From an uncultured Chlorobiaceae bacterium (GTDB lineage Bacteria; Bacteroidota; Chlorobiia; Chlorobiales; Chlorobiaceae): a DNA stretch of 64,000 bases. Made by a program: the position numbers and the translations under genes. Within the stretch, counting starts at the first letter, position 1. Each line of letters begins with the position of its first letter. Shown in pieces: positions 53,463 to 61,735 of the stretch. The stretch spans positions 100,336 through 164,335 of the forward strand of contig CAIJGA010000018.1 of assembly GCA_903820085.1 (NCBI GenBank). The letters run 5' to 3'. Below the pieces are notes generated by a model. That model ran no database searches, was not told where the DNA came from, and saw only the letters and a program-made list of their open reading frames with translations.

Positions 53463-55469
53463 TTATGCAAAAAGCGGCTGGGGAACAGCGAGTGCCTCGG
53501 GAACACCGTTCTTCTTCTCATGTGGAGTGGCATGTTCGATGGTTTCTCCTTCCGGTGTAAAGCCTTTGACGATATGCTGCAGGCTGACTTTGATTGCGGC
53601 TACATCGTGGTTTTCCATACGGTACTGGAGTTCCAGCAGCATGGCCATAAGTTCCTGCATGGTGTAAAAGTATTCATGAGCCTTGAAAATCAAGGGGTGC
53701 TCTGTTGGTTGGGGATTTCCGGCAATGAGAAGTTCTTCGTAGAGCTTTTCGCCTGGACGAAGTGCGGTTTCCACTATTTCAATGTCGCCGTCCGGATTCA
53801 GGTGATCAAGAACAGTGAGGCCTGAAAGCTCTATCATGCGCCTGGCAAGATCGATTATTTTTACCGGGTCACCCATATCGAGCAGAAAAACATCTCCCCC
53901 CTTCGCCATGGCTCCGGCTTGGATAACAAGCTGCGCCGCCTCAGGAATGGTCATGAAATAGCGGGTGATATCCTTGTGAGTAATGGTGACGGGACCGCCA
54001 GCCTTGATTTGACGGTGGAAAAGAGGTACAACAGAACCACTTGAACCGAGCACATTGCCGAAACGAACCATGGAAAAGCAGGGTTTACTCTTTTCAGCGG
54101 CAAATGCCTGCAGCACCAGTTCGCAGAGTCGTTTGCTTGCACCCATGATGTTAGTTGGGCGGACAGCCTTGTCGGTACTGATAAGGACAAAGTGCTCTAC
54201 TCCGTTTTCAGCGGCAGCCCGTGCCATGCTTAAGGTACCAAAAACATTGTTACGGAGCCCTTCAACCGCATTCTGCTCAACCATGGGAACATGCTTGTAT
54301 GCTGCAGCATGATAGATTGTTGATGGCTTATAGCTATGGCAGACCTTCTCCATGGCATGTTGATCGGTAACGTTTCCGAGCAGCGGGATGATAGTGGTTC
54401 TGCTCTTCTCGTGAAGCGCCCTGTTCTCAAGCTCCTGTTGTATGGTAAAGAGGTTGAATTCGGAATGGTCGAGAAGCAGAAGGGTTGAGGGATGCAATAA
54501 AAGTATCTGGCGGCAGAGCTCACTGCCGATACTGCCACCCGCTCCGGTAACCAGCACTGCCTTTCCCCTGATGCAACGGCCTAACAGTTCAGTAACGGGC
54601 GGAACGGGGTCGCGACCAAGCAGATCTTCGATATCCACCTCCTTGATATCAGAGATGGAGACGCTTCCTTCGGCTAAAGCTTCAATGCCCGGCAAGGTCA
54701 AAATCTGCACTCCTAAGGGATGAAGCATGTCAAAAATTTCCTGGCGGCGCCGACGACTGACTGAAGGCAGAGCCAAAAGGATACCGGTAATGGCTTCGCC
54801 TTTAATGAGTCCGTCAGTATCATCAGAACTGTACACCTTTACCCCGTTAATGGTATGCCCTTGCAAATAGGGGTCGTCATCAAGAAATCCAGAAAGGGTA
54901 AACTGGCGGCTGTGCGCAATGCCGCCTGCAATCTGCAGTCCTGCAGAACCGGCACCGTAGATCAGTATCCGCTGACCTCCTTTTTGTGATGATGCACCCG
55001 TCGAAGAGGAATTCAGCCACATACGCACCATTGCACGGCTGCCGCCTACCGTAAAGAGCAAGAGAAGAGGTTGCAGCACCCCTAGTGAACGTGGCATACC
55101 TGGTTTCAGCAGAACCATGGTGGCTGCGAAATAAAGAAGGCCATAGATTCCGCAGGCGTTCATGACCGTCTTGAGCGCAGCAAAACCGCTGTAGCGGAAG
55201 ACCGCATTGTAGAGGCCTGAACGAATAAAAACAGGCACAGCGATAAGCGGAGCTGAGAGGTAAATGAACCACATCCCCCCTTCGGGTAAGGTCCAGGTTC
55301 CCTGACGCAAATAAAAGACAAGCCATACCGTCAGCAAAGCCGATAAGGTATCCGTTATAAGGGCCAGCCCCCTTTTTGCTGTGCGAGAAAGGGACAGAAG
55401 TCTGGTCTGCATCGCAACTGACCAGACTCTTGTATTCTGGAGCAAGACATTATGTAACATAGCAAACAT
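53463..55469 (-). CDS. PglF/CapD-like UDP-GlcNAc C6-dehydratase (membrane-anchored)
   Basis: A 668-residue inner-membrane protein. Four N-terminal helices (residues about 35-180) are followed by a Rossmann CoA-binding-like region and the SDR dehydratase domain. The latter has VLVTGAGGSIGSELCRQIL, AAYKHVPMVEQNAVEGLRNNVFGT and ISTDKAVRPTNIMGASKRLCELV (Met-x3-Lys). PglF, WbpM and CapD convert UDP-GlcNAc to its 4-keto-6-deoxy form, feeding the aminotransferase and PglD steps of bacillosamine synthesis. ATG 55469 gives the start used; ATG 55412 (MQTRLL) is an alternative and may be the true start. Lies between the Wzc-like kinase and the flippase. Confidence 0.9.
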   Translation of the reverse strand: MFAMLHNVLLQNTRVWSVAMQTRLLSLSRTAKRGLALITDTLSALLTVWLVFYLRQGTWTLPEGGMWFIYLSAPLIAVPVFIRSGLYNAVFRYSGFAALKTVMNACGIYGLLYFAATMVLLKPGMPRSLGVLQPLLLLFTVGGSRAMVRMWLNSSSTGASSQKGGQRILIYGAGSAGLQIAGGIAHSRQFTLSGFLDDDPYLQGHTINGVKVYSSDDTDGLIKGEAITGILLALPSVSRRRRQEIFDMLHPLGVQILTLPGIEALAEGSVSISDIKEVDIEDLLGRDPVPPVTELLGRCIRGKAVLVTGAGGSIGSELCRQILLLHPSTLLLLDHSEFNLFTIQQELENRALHEKSRTTIIPLLGNVTDQHAMEKVCHSYKPSTIYHAAAYKHVPMVEQNAVEGLRNNVFGTLSMARAAAENGVEHFVLISTDKAVRPTNIMGASKRLCELVLQAFAAEKSKPCFSMVRFGNVLGSSGSVVPLFHRQIKAGGPVTITHKDITRYFMTIPEAAQLVIQAGAMAKGGDVFLLDMGDPVKIIDLARRMIELSGLTVLDHLNPDGDIEIVETALRPGEKLYEELLIAGNPQPTEHPLIFKAHEYFYTMQELMAMLLELQYRMENHDVAAIKVSLQHIVKGFTPEGETIEHATPHEKKNGVPEALAVPQPLFA

Positions 55470-55495
55470 GGCTGTCTTGACGTTAATGAGCGCGG

Positions 55496-57844
55496 TTATG
55501 CCAGCTCTTTGTATTTCTCCGCATATTTTTTACTCCTGTTACCCGTATCTTCAGGAGAATCAATAAGGGCAACACCAATGATATGTGACATCAATACGGT
55601 GTCCTCAACGTATTCCTTCAATCCCGTTTTACTGGAATAGAGCAGGCGGGCAACAAGCAGAATACCATCTGTTGATTTTGCAAGCTGAATGGCATCACTG
55701 AAAAAGAGTGGAGTTGTATCGAACAGGACCCGATCGAACCTGCCCTCAAGCTCCTTTATGAGTTGTTTCATTTTTGGTGACCCAAGCATTTCATTGGGGC
55801 CTGATACTTTTGTGCCTGCACTCAGGAGGAATAGGTTTTCAAGATGAGTTTGCTGTAAATAACGATCTTCGATGCCATAATGAGTGCTTAAAAGGTAGTC
55901 GGTCAACCCTGGCTCTTTTTTAACATCGAAAATGTGATGCTGTGAGGAACGCCTCAAGTCGCAGTCGATAATCAGTGTCTTTTGGCCACTGAGTGCATAG
56001 GCCATTCCGAGATTGGCGCAAACCACCGACTTGCCTTCACCGGCATCTGTTCCTGAAACTATAATGGTCTTGAGATGTCGCTGCAGTTCGATATAGTCAA
56101 GATTTGTACGGAGCGTCCTGAAGCTTTCGGAAAAATTTGAGTCCAATGCATCGGTAAACTTCGGCCGTAATGGCGGTGGTTCAGAATCGGAACCTTTGGA
56201 GCGAACTTTTTTCTTAATCTCAGCAATGGCATTGCGCTTTTTTGAAAGGTATGGAATCAGTGTCAGCGTTGATATTCCAGCGTTCCTGAAAAACAGCTCC
56301 TCCTTGATGGTGCCGTCCAATACTTCCGCATATCCTATATAAGCACCAATAAGCAGGAGGCTAATGAGCGAACCGGTTAAAAGGCTGGCTGTAAGATTTT
56401 TCGGTGATGACTCGGGGTATACCGCCGCTTCGGCAACGGTGATTCTTCCAACTTGAGAGCCAAGCATGATGTTGGTTTCATCAAGCTTCGTTTTGAGAGC
56501 AAGATAGGTGCTCGTGACACCATCCCGCTCTCTCACAAGTTTTGCGTATTCCTGCTGTTTTGGTGGAAGCAGCTTGATCTGAGTTTCATAGTACTGTTTT
56601 AGACGACGATACTCGCCTGCCGTGAAATTGAGCTGGTTGAGCGATCTTTCGTTCTGAAGTTTTTCAGTAGTAAGAGAAAAGTTGGATTGTTGCATCTTTC
56701 CGGCATAACCGATTTCACTGGCAATTTTATGGCGATTGAGTTGCTGGTACCGTGCCTTGGCGCCATCGAGTTCCTGCCGTTTAACCGTGACATCAGGGTC
56801 TCCCTCACCTTTTTCGCGCAACATGCTTATATATTGGCTTTCACGCTCTTTAACTTCAGAAAGTAACGTGTCAAGCTGAGCATCGATATTTCTGGCAATG
56901 CGCGAAGTGATGGCCTTGTCGGCACTCGAAAGATTTGGCTCAAGTGTATTCAGACTGTTTCTTGTAATGCGAGAGGATACATCTGCATCATTGTATTTGG
57001 TTTCGACCTCATTGAGTTTGCTGATTATCTGAGAGATATCGCTTGTAAAATCATAGATCTTGTTGGCCGCCATGAAATTGGAGAGCGCACGATTGGCATC
57101 TTCTACCTTTTTCTCCTGCTCTCGCATCATCTCGCTGACAACCTTTTTCCCCTGTTCATACCGGGCAGCATTTCTCTTCATATCCATATTTGTGTAGACC
57201 CGGCAGAGCGTATTGGTCAGATAGACGGCTTCAGAAGGGTCTGGACTCGATACAGCGACTCTCAAAAGAGTGGTATTGTGTACAGGTTCAACACTGATGC
57301 GTGAATGCAGCTTCAGGGCATTCATAAACAGGCGCATTTCTGGATTTTTTTCTAGCCTTACTGATTCTCCCTTGAGACCTGCTTGAGCACCGCTTCCCAG
57401 TAGAGAAGAGGTAGCCATCTCCCACAGGCGCTTTAATGGAGCGGAATACTCTTTATTGCCAAGACATTCAAGATCGTTACGGCGACTGCTTGCATAAAGC
57501 TCCCTCACCAGTTGTTCGGCAGTTGCCATTGAACCGATCAGCACGACGTCTTTGGCGGTACCGAGCTCTAAACTCTCCTTATCGGGACCGATCAGTGCTT
57601 CAAGCGGCTTATTCTGTCCAACGTCTTCCTTGACCGTCAGCAAAGCATCCCCGGAATAATCCGGGATCAATGAAAAATAACTTAAACCGGCAATGAAGAC
57701 TGACGCTGTAAAAATTATGAGAGCAGGCCGCATGTAACGCAACAAAATCCTCTGTACTTGCGGAAATGATAGTTCGCTCCCTGCAGGACGCCCATTCTCT
57801 TGCTCGGGATAGGAAGAATGGTTGGAATATTTTTTTTCAGTCAT
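55496..57844 (-). CDS. Wzc-like polysaccharide co-polymerase/tyrosine autokinase
   Basis: A 782-residue bacterial tyrosine kinase that governs polysaccharide chain length and export. The N-terminal Wzz domain has a membrane helix (PALIIFTASVFIAGLSYFSLI, about residues 40-60). A long coiled-coil periplasmic segment follows, then a second helix (ASLLTGSLISLLLIGAYIGYAE, about 484-505). The cytoplasmic kinase has Walker A VSGTDAGEGKSVVC, Walker A' TLIIDCDLRRSSQHH and Walker B FDRVLFDTTPLFFSD. Only two tyrosines lie near the C-terminus (KKYAEKYKELA), fewer than the Tyr-rich tail of E. coli Wzc. First enzyme gene after the SLBB gene. Confidence 0.92.
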   Translation of the reverse strand: MTEKKYSNHSSYPEQENGRPAGSELSFPQVQRILLRYMRPALIIFTASVFIAGLSYFSLIPDYSGDALLTVKEDVGQNKPLEALIGPDKESLELGTAKDVVLIGSMATAEQLVRELYASSRRNDLECLGNKEYSAPLKRLWEMATSSLLGSGAQAGLKGESVRLEKNPEMRLFMNALKLHSRISVEPVHNTTLLRVAVSSPDPSEAVYLTNTLCRVYTNMDMKRNAARYEQGKKVVSEMMREQEKKVEDANRALSNFMAANKIYDFTSDISQIISKLNEVETKYNDADVSSRITRNSLNTLEPNLSSADKAITSRIARNIDAQLDTLLSEVKERESQYISMLREKGEGDPDVTVKRQELDGAKARYQQLNRHKIASEIGYAGKMQQSNFSLTTEKLQNERSLNQLNFTAGEYRRLKQYYETQIKLLPPKQQEYAKLVRERDGVTSTYLALKTKLDETNIMLGSQVGRITVAEAAVYPESSPKNLTASLLTGSLISLLLIGAYIGYAEVLDGTIKEELFFRNAGISTLTLIPYLSKKRNAIAEIKKKVRSKGSDSEPPPLRPKFTDALDSNFSESFRTLRTNLDYIELQRHLKTIIVSGTDAGEGKSVVCANLGMAYALSGQKTLIIDCDLRRSSQHHIFDVKKEPGLTDYLLSTHYGIEDRYLQQTHLENLFLLSAGTKVSGPNEMLGSPKMKQLIKELEGRFDRVLFDTTPLFFSDAIQLAKSTDGILLVARLLYSSKTGLKEYVEDTVLMSHIIGVALIDSPEDTGNRSKKYAEKYKELA

Positions 57845-57862
57845 GGTGAGAGTGTTTGGTTT

Positions 57863-58396
57863 TCACTTCCTGTTATTTCTGATGAATACATAGTAGCTTA
57901 GTCCTGTAAACAGGATGGATGATACTTGCATAACCTCGGCGAGCGTTATGCCGCTTTTTGCGGGGAAAATGATGGTGTCGTTTGGCTTTAGGGCAATAAA
58001 GGAGCTGGTGTCGCCCTCTTTGTAAAACTTTTTAAGATTGACCTTGAAGACCTGGGGAACTTTACTGTCGGGGGTTTGACGGGTAACAATGACTTTTTTC
58101 AGGTCTGCATTGTCACGTGTATCACCCACTAGTGAAAGAAGTTCTGCAAAGTCTACATTTTCTCGGACTACCGTCTGTCCCGGCCGGTTGACCTGACCAA
58201 GGACATTGACCATCATCAGAATGTTGCCGAAGTCGTCGGTAAAATAGGCGCCCTTGTCTACGGGATAATTTGGGCCCGGCAAGGGTTTGTAACCGGAAAC
58301 AACATCAGGTGCTACCGCCGCATAGGCATTGATGCAGGGCAGCATCAGCATCTGGAAGGCAAGAACAAAGACGGTAAGTTTTTTAAAAAAATGCAT
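57863..58396 (-). CDS. Short SLBB-domain polysaccharide export protein
   Basis: A 177-residue exported protein with a Sec signal peptide (KKLTVFVLAFQMLMLPCINAYA). One SLBB/beta-grasp domain follows: MMVNVLGQVNRPGQTVVRENVDFAELLSLVGDTRDNADLKKVIVTRQ, with LKPNDTIIFPAKSG at its end. It ends in a C-terminal hydrophobic helix (EVMQVSSILFTGLSYYVFIR). The Wza-type poly-export domain that would normally precede the SLBB is absent, as is a lipobox Cys at the cleavage site. It may plug into an outer-membrane pore encoded elsewhere. Nineteen bases upstream of the kinase gene. Confidence 0.82.
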   Translation of the reverse strand: MHFFKKLTVFVLAFQMLMLPCINAYAAVAPDVVSGYKPLPGPNYPVDKGAYFTDDFGNILMMVNVLGQVNRPGQTVVRENVDFAELLSLVGDTRDNADLKKVIVTRQTPDSKVPQVFKVNLKKFYKEGDTSSFIALKPNDTIIFPAKSGITLAEVMQVSSILFTGLSYYVFIRNNRK

Positions 58397-58501
58397 GACA
58401 GTTTGATTTATATAGATTGGCTTAATGAATAATTTTCGATAAAAGCACAGCTACCTTCAATCACAGCCGAAGTTTTTTGCTTCAAAACCATTCAATCCTT
58501 C

Positions 58502-58777
58502 TTACCCTTCCGACTGTACTTCATTTTTCGGGTCGCCTGACCCGGGAGTCAGCAAAGAAATCTCTGCTTTGCGTATAAGGTCAGAAAGAGGGAGTGACAA
58601 AGCTTTTGCAATGATTAAGCAATTGTTGACCGTGATATTCTTTACCCCCTTTTCCACATCCCCGATATAGGTTCTGTGAAAGCCTGACTTTTCGGCAAGC
58701 TCCTCCTGGGTGTAGCCCATCCTGAATCGTTCTGCCCGTATGTTATTGCCAAGTGTGTGCAATAGATGCCTCTTCAT
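58502..58777 (-). CDS. XRE-family transcriptional regulator, copy 1
   Basis: A 91-residue Cro/C1-type helix-turn-helix protein: LGNNIRAERFRMGYTQEELAEKSGFHRTYIGDVEKGVKNITVNNCLIIAKALSL spans the five-helix fold. The recognition helix is FHRTYIGDVEKG. It has no sensor domain. It is a clear paralogue of the regulator at 58991, sharing the RTYIG-VE-G-KNI core. Genes of this type at the head of an exopolysaccharide operon probably control it, and the palindrome at 58900 is a candidate target. Confidence 0.9.
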   Translation of the reverse strand: MKRHLLHTLGNNIRAERFRMGYTQEELAEKSGFHRTYIGDVEKGVKNITVNNCLIIAKALSLPLSDLIRKAEISLLTPGSGDPKNEVQSEG

Positions 58778-58899
58778 GCAAGAAAATCGATAGAATTAGA
58801 ACCTCATGAAATAAATGAGGCACACAAATTTTTTATGCTAATTTTACCGATTTAATAGCTCTTTTACCACAGTCAATTGAATTCGAAATATCGTTCCGC

Positions 58900-58915
58900 A
58901 CACTCTTTAGAGTGT
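58900..58915. promoter_or_regulatory. 16-bp palindrome between the XRE genes (candidate operator)
   Basis: ACACTCTTTAGAGTGT has perfect 7-bp arms around TT. On the minus strand it overlaps a consensus TTGACA (58912-58917), so a bound repressor would block a promoter reading towards 58777. The -10 box is weak. A similar palindrome lies at 59528. Confidence 0.6.
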
Positions 58916-58990
58916 CAATTGTGTTCTTACGGATTCATTACGCCATTAACTTTTAATCCTGCATTCAATAGTGCTCAGTTTGCTCTTGTA

Positions 58991-59272
58991 TCAGCCATTA
59001 TCCATCACCTCTTCAGGTTGCTCTGAACTTTGATGCTGAAGAAATATTTCTTCTGAGCAGCGAATAAGTTCATGAAGATTAATGCCGAGAGCTTTTGAAA
59101 TTTTAAGGCAGTTAAAGATGGAGATGTTTTTTTCACCTCTTTCTACAACGCCGATATAGGTCCTGTGCAGGCCAGAGTGCTCGGCGAGATCTTCTTGGGA
59201 AAAACCTTTTCGATGTCGTTCAATTCGAATGTTAAACCCCAGAATGCCTAAAAAACTTTTATTGTGCTTCAT
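58991..59272 (-). CDS. XRE-family transcriptional regulator, copy 2
   Basis: A 93-residue helix-turn-helix protein: LGFNIRIERHRKGFSQEDLAEHSGLHRTYIGVVERGEKNISIFNCLKISKALGI covers the domain. It is a paralogue of the copy at 58502, with the same RTYIG recognition core but a different acidic tail (EEIFLQHQSSEQPEEVMDNG). First gene of the whole polysaccharide cluster in transcription order. A promoter and palindromic sites lie upstream at 59492-59541. Confidence 0.9.
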   Translation of the reverse strand: MKHNKSFLGILGFNIRIERHRKGFSQEDLAEHSGLHRTYIGVVERGEKNISIFNCLKISKALGINLHELIRCSEEIFLQHQSSEQPEEVMDNG

Positions 59273-59676
59273 GACATTAAAGATTGATTAAAGCTATCCT
59301 GAACAAAAAAAGCACAGAATTCAGACAACACTCTCACCTGCTCATAAAGAATATCCAAAATTTTGTTACGCCTGGAGTGACGTAATAAAGCTCGCCGCAC
59401 AAGTCTGTTCAGGCTTCACTCGCTGCATTCAGTTGAACGGCTTGCTATTGCAGGGTTTTCCGCCTTTTTTTACACTTTCAACATACAAATTATTTTAAAA
59501 CTTTGTATGCAAAAACACAACATTTACACACTATAGAGTGTAAGATGTGTATATTTGTGCGATTTCGAGCACCCTATGAGTGTACCCTGGCAATCTCTTG
59601 AGGGTGCCTCTTGTGGCGATAATTGCAGCGTATTAACGCGGTGCGTTAGTGTTCTTGATTGGTGGCAGGATGGGGC
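59273..59676 (-). promoter_or_regulatory. Promoter and operator region of the polysaccharide cluster
   Basis: This gene-free stretch has a sigma-70-like promoter on the minus strand: -35 TTGTGT (59515-59520) and -10 TAAAAT (59492-59497), with a 17-base spacer, followed by a leader of about 210 bases to the first XRE gene. Two inverted repeats overlap it: CATACAAA at 59482-59489 with TTTGTATG at 59502-59509, and ACACTATAGAGTGT at 59528-59541 just upstream of -35. The second resembles the palindrome at 58900, so the regulators may control their own promoter. The rest of the leader shows nothing I can name. Confidence 0.5.
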
Positions 59677-59715
59677 AAAAAAAAAGCTCCGTGACAGTTA
59701 AAGTCACGGAGCTTT
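59677..59715 (-). terminator. Rho-independent terminator after rplI
   Basis: A perfect 13-bp stem (59683-59695 with 59703-59715), loop AGTTAAA, followed on the minus strand by nine T. It ends the rpsF-ssb-rpsR-rplI transcript and separates it from the polysaccharide cluster promoter. Confidence 0.93.
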
Positions 59716-59753
59716 GCATGTGTTGGGGGTGAACCCTGCAATGCCTCTTTACC

Positions 59754-60209
59754 TCAGGCCTCTGAGCCTTCAGCCTCGACCTCGAAATGAACCTTGACGG
59801 TAATATCCTGGAAGATTTTAGCGTCAGCCTCATATTTGCCGAGCGACTTGATAGGCGCTTCGATGGTGATTTTCCTGCGGTCGATGTCGATCCCCTGAGC
59901 TTTGAGGGCATCGGCAATATCGGCCGAGGTAACGGTTCCGAACAGTTTGCCCGATTCGCCTGCTTTTGCAAACACTTTCAGTGACATCTGCTCGATGGTC
60001 TGGGCATGTTCACGGGCGTGCTTGCGCTGCAGTTCGATTTTTTTGGTCTGCTGCTTTTTCTCTGTTTCAAGAGCTTTGAGCGTTCCCTCGGTAGCTCTTA
60101 TAGCCATACCCTGCGGAATCAGGAAGTTGTTTGCATATCCGTTTTTGACGGTAACAACTTCACCTGCATCGCCAAGGGTAGCCACATTGTTTCTTAAAAT
60201 GACTTTCAC
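59754..60209 (-). CDS. rplI: 50S ribosomal protein L9
   Basis: A 151-residue large-subunit protein. The N-terminal rRNA-binding domain begins [41 protein letters not shown] long connecting helix ([30 protein letters not shown]) leads to a C-terminal domain ([26 protein letters not shown]). The start is GTG at 60209, supported by GAGGAAG nine bases upstream. Last gene of the S6-SSB-S18-L9 operon. Confidence 0.98.
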   Translation of the reverse strand: MKVILRNNVATLGDAGEVVTVKNGYANNFLIPQGMAIRATEGTLKALETEKKQQTKKIELQRKHAREHAQTIEQMSLKVFAKAGESGKLFGTVTSADIADALKAQGIDIDRRKITIEAPIKSLGKYEADAKIFQDITVKVHFEVEAEGSEA

Positions 60210-60245
60210 TGCTTAGCTTCCTCGTTCAATTGATTGCAAAATTGG

Positions 60246-60524
60246 TTATTTGTATTCGTCTACAACATAAGGGATAACTGCGAGGAACCGTGCCCACTTG
60301 ACTGAATGGGTAAGAAGGTTCTGCTCTTTTGCAGAGAGCCCGGTGATGCGACGGGGAATAATTTTTCCCTGATCGTTGATAAACCGTCTCAGCTTGCGAT
60401 CGTCACGGTAATCAAAAAACACAACCTGGTTCTTCGATACTTTTTTCTTCGACGCCAACGCGTTGCTCAGCGATTTGTTGCCCTGTGATTTGTGGCCTTG
60501 TGCGTGTGTAAATTTTTGTCTCAT
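60246..60524 (-). CDS. rpsR: 30S ribosomal protein S18
   Basis: A 92-residue small-subunit protein. The core IDYRD-type segment reads QVVFFDYRDDRKLRRFINDQGKIIPRRITGLSAKEQNLLTHSVKWARFLAVIPYV, standard for S18. A 30-residue basic N-terminal extension (HAQGHKSQGNKSL) precedes it. S18 binds S6 in the 30S platform, and their genes share this operon. Confidence 0.97.
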   Translation of the reverse strand: MRQKFTHAQGHKSQGNKSLSNALASKKKVSKNQVVFFDYRDDRKLRRFINDQGKIIPRRITGLSAKEQNLLTHSVKWARFLAVIPYVVDEYK

Positions 60525-60559
60525 AAGTTCTTTACAAAATTTGGCTTACCCTCAGCCTC

Positions 60560-61033
60560 TCAATCGGAGGAAAGGTATTTGTATTCGTAAATGTGACCGG
60601 GATCTTCTTCATGAATTTCTTCATGATGGTTATCGTGACAGTCGTCCTCGATAAAGCCCTCTTCATCCTCCTCACCGTTTTTCTTGCGCTTGTTGAGAAA
60701 CTGGATTCTTCTGGCTTTAATTTCAACAACGGTTCTCGAAGATCCGTCCTGCGCTTTCCATGTCCGGCTCTGCAATTCGCCGTCAACAAGGACTGCTGAA
60801 CTTTTCTTCAGGTTGTCACGGCAGCTTTCAGCAAGCTTGTTCCATGCTACAACACCAACATAGCAGACATCCTCCTGCCACTGATGGTTGCTGTCACGGA
60901 ATCTTCTGTTGCATGCAATTGAGAAATTAACGACAGGCGTTCCGCCTGAATTAGTCTGCCTGAAAACAGGATCTTTGGTAAGATTTCCAGCAATGACGAC
61001 ACTGTTTATTTCTGGCATTTTTAATTCAGCCAT
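60560..61033 (-). CDS. ssb: Single-stranded DNA-binding protein
   Basis: A 157-residue SSB with an N-terminal OB-fold: NSVVIAGNLTKDPVFRQTNSGGTPVVNFSIACNRRFRD, DVCYVGVVAWNKLAESCRDNLKKSSAVLVDGELQSRTW, and VVEIKARRIQFL. The tail is acidic (GEEDEEGFIEDDC) with several His. It does not end in the DDIPF-type tip that recruits partner proteins in E. coli; the last residues are YEYKYLSSD. Placed between rpsF and rpsR, as in many bacteria. A GGAG ribosome site precedes ATG 61033. Confidence 0.95.
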   Translation of the reverse strand: MAELKMPEINSVVIAGNLTKDPVFRQTNSGGTPVVNFSIACNRRFRDSNHQWQEDVCYVGVVAWNKLAESCRDNLKKSSAVLVDGELQSRTWKAQDGSSRTVVEIKARRIQFLNKRKKNGEEDEEGFIEDDCHDNHHEEIHEEDPGHIYEYKYLSSD

Positions 61034-61100
61034 TACATCTTCTCCGTTTTGTTCTCAAAAGGAATCATTTCTCAGCTTTCGTTCAAATCAACCTTGACTA

Positions 61101-61502
61101 TCATTTTGCAACGGTTTCGGATGCGGCTGCCTCAGCAAGTGCATTGTCTTCGGGACTGCCTATGACAACGCTGTACTTTTCAACCCTTTTGCGCATTTCA
61201 AGAAGAGCGCTGGTGAGGTGAATAATCAGGTAGCGGAGCAGATCTTCCTCATAACGAAGAACCTTTTCGACCTCTGCAATTACTGTTGTGGCACCGGTAA
61301 ATTCGATGTGGGCATAGTATCCGATGGTTTTTTTCTTGATCGGATAGGCTGTCTTGCGCCTGCCGATTTCGAGTACACTCTGGATACTTCCGCCTTTTTC
61401 GGTAATGACCCTCTGTACCAAATCCATTGCTGCGGTAATGGCCTCATCCTGAAGCCCTCCGTCAATGATGAGTGTACATTCGTAAAGTTTGTTTGTTTCC
61501 AT
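61101..61502 (-). CDS. rpsF: 30S ribosomal protein S6
   Basis: A 133-residue S6. [33 protein letters not shown] opens the ferredoxin-like fold. [46 protein letters not shown] is the conserved core, with an Ala/Glu-rich C-terminal tail. ATG 61502 was selected because it is the family start. The frame extends upstream to 61616, but that part lies in the leader, which appears to be a regulatory RNA. S6 heterodimerises with S18. Confidence 0.97.
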   Translation of the reverse strand: METNKLYECTLIIDGGLQDEAITAAMDLVQRVITEKGGSIQSVLEIGRRKTAYPIKKKTIGYYAHIEFTGATTVIAEVEKVLRYEEDLLRYLIIHLTSALLEMRKRVEKYSVVIGSPEDNALAEAAASETVAK

Positions 61503-61503
61503 A

Positions 61504-61568
61504 GCGCAAATTCTGATAATATTTATCCCCTCAGTTGCTTGCAATATGGCGAGGGTCCGGCATTGCGC
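61504..61568 (-). promoter_or_regulatory. Structured rpsF leader, candidate S6:S18 autoregulatory element
   Basis: Directly upstream of the rpsF start the minus-strand RNA can fold into an outer helix GCGCAA/TTGCGC (61563-61568 with 61504-61509) and an inner helix CCCTC/GAGGG (61551-61555 with 61528-61532). An unpaired CCG (61558-61560) lies between them. S6:S18 complexes are known to bind an mRNA leader with a bulged CCG that imitates their 16S site. The arrangement here fits, but I judged it by eye. Confidence 0.45.
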
Positions 61569-61735
61569 AAACCAGCCCCAAGGCTTCAACGGTTTCCCAC
61601 TGAACACCATCTGCAAATTTGAACCTTAAAGGTAAGGTATTTGCTTCATTTTTCCAATTGCAAGAGAAAATGGTTTTGCTGGATTTTTTTGTTCCTCGGA
61701 GCAATAAGAAACCCTATGTTTCGGGGCGAGAGTGC

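Noticed and set aside
59633..59971. A 112-codon minus-strand frame overlapping rplI and its terminator
   Set aside because: It runs through the rplI coding region in another frame and across the terminator, and its Pro/Arg/Ser-rich translation is not protein-like.
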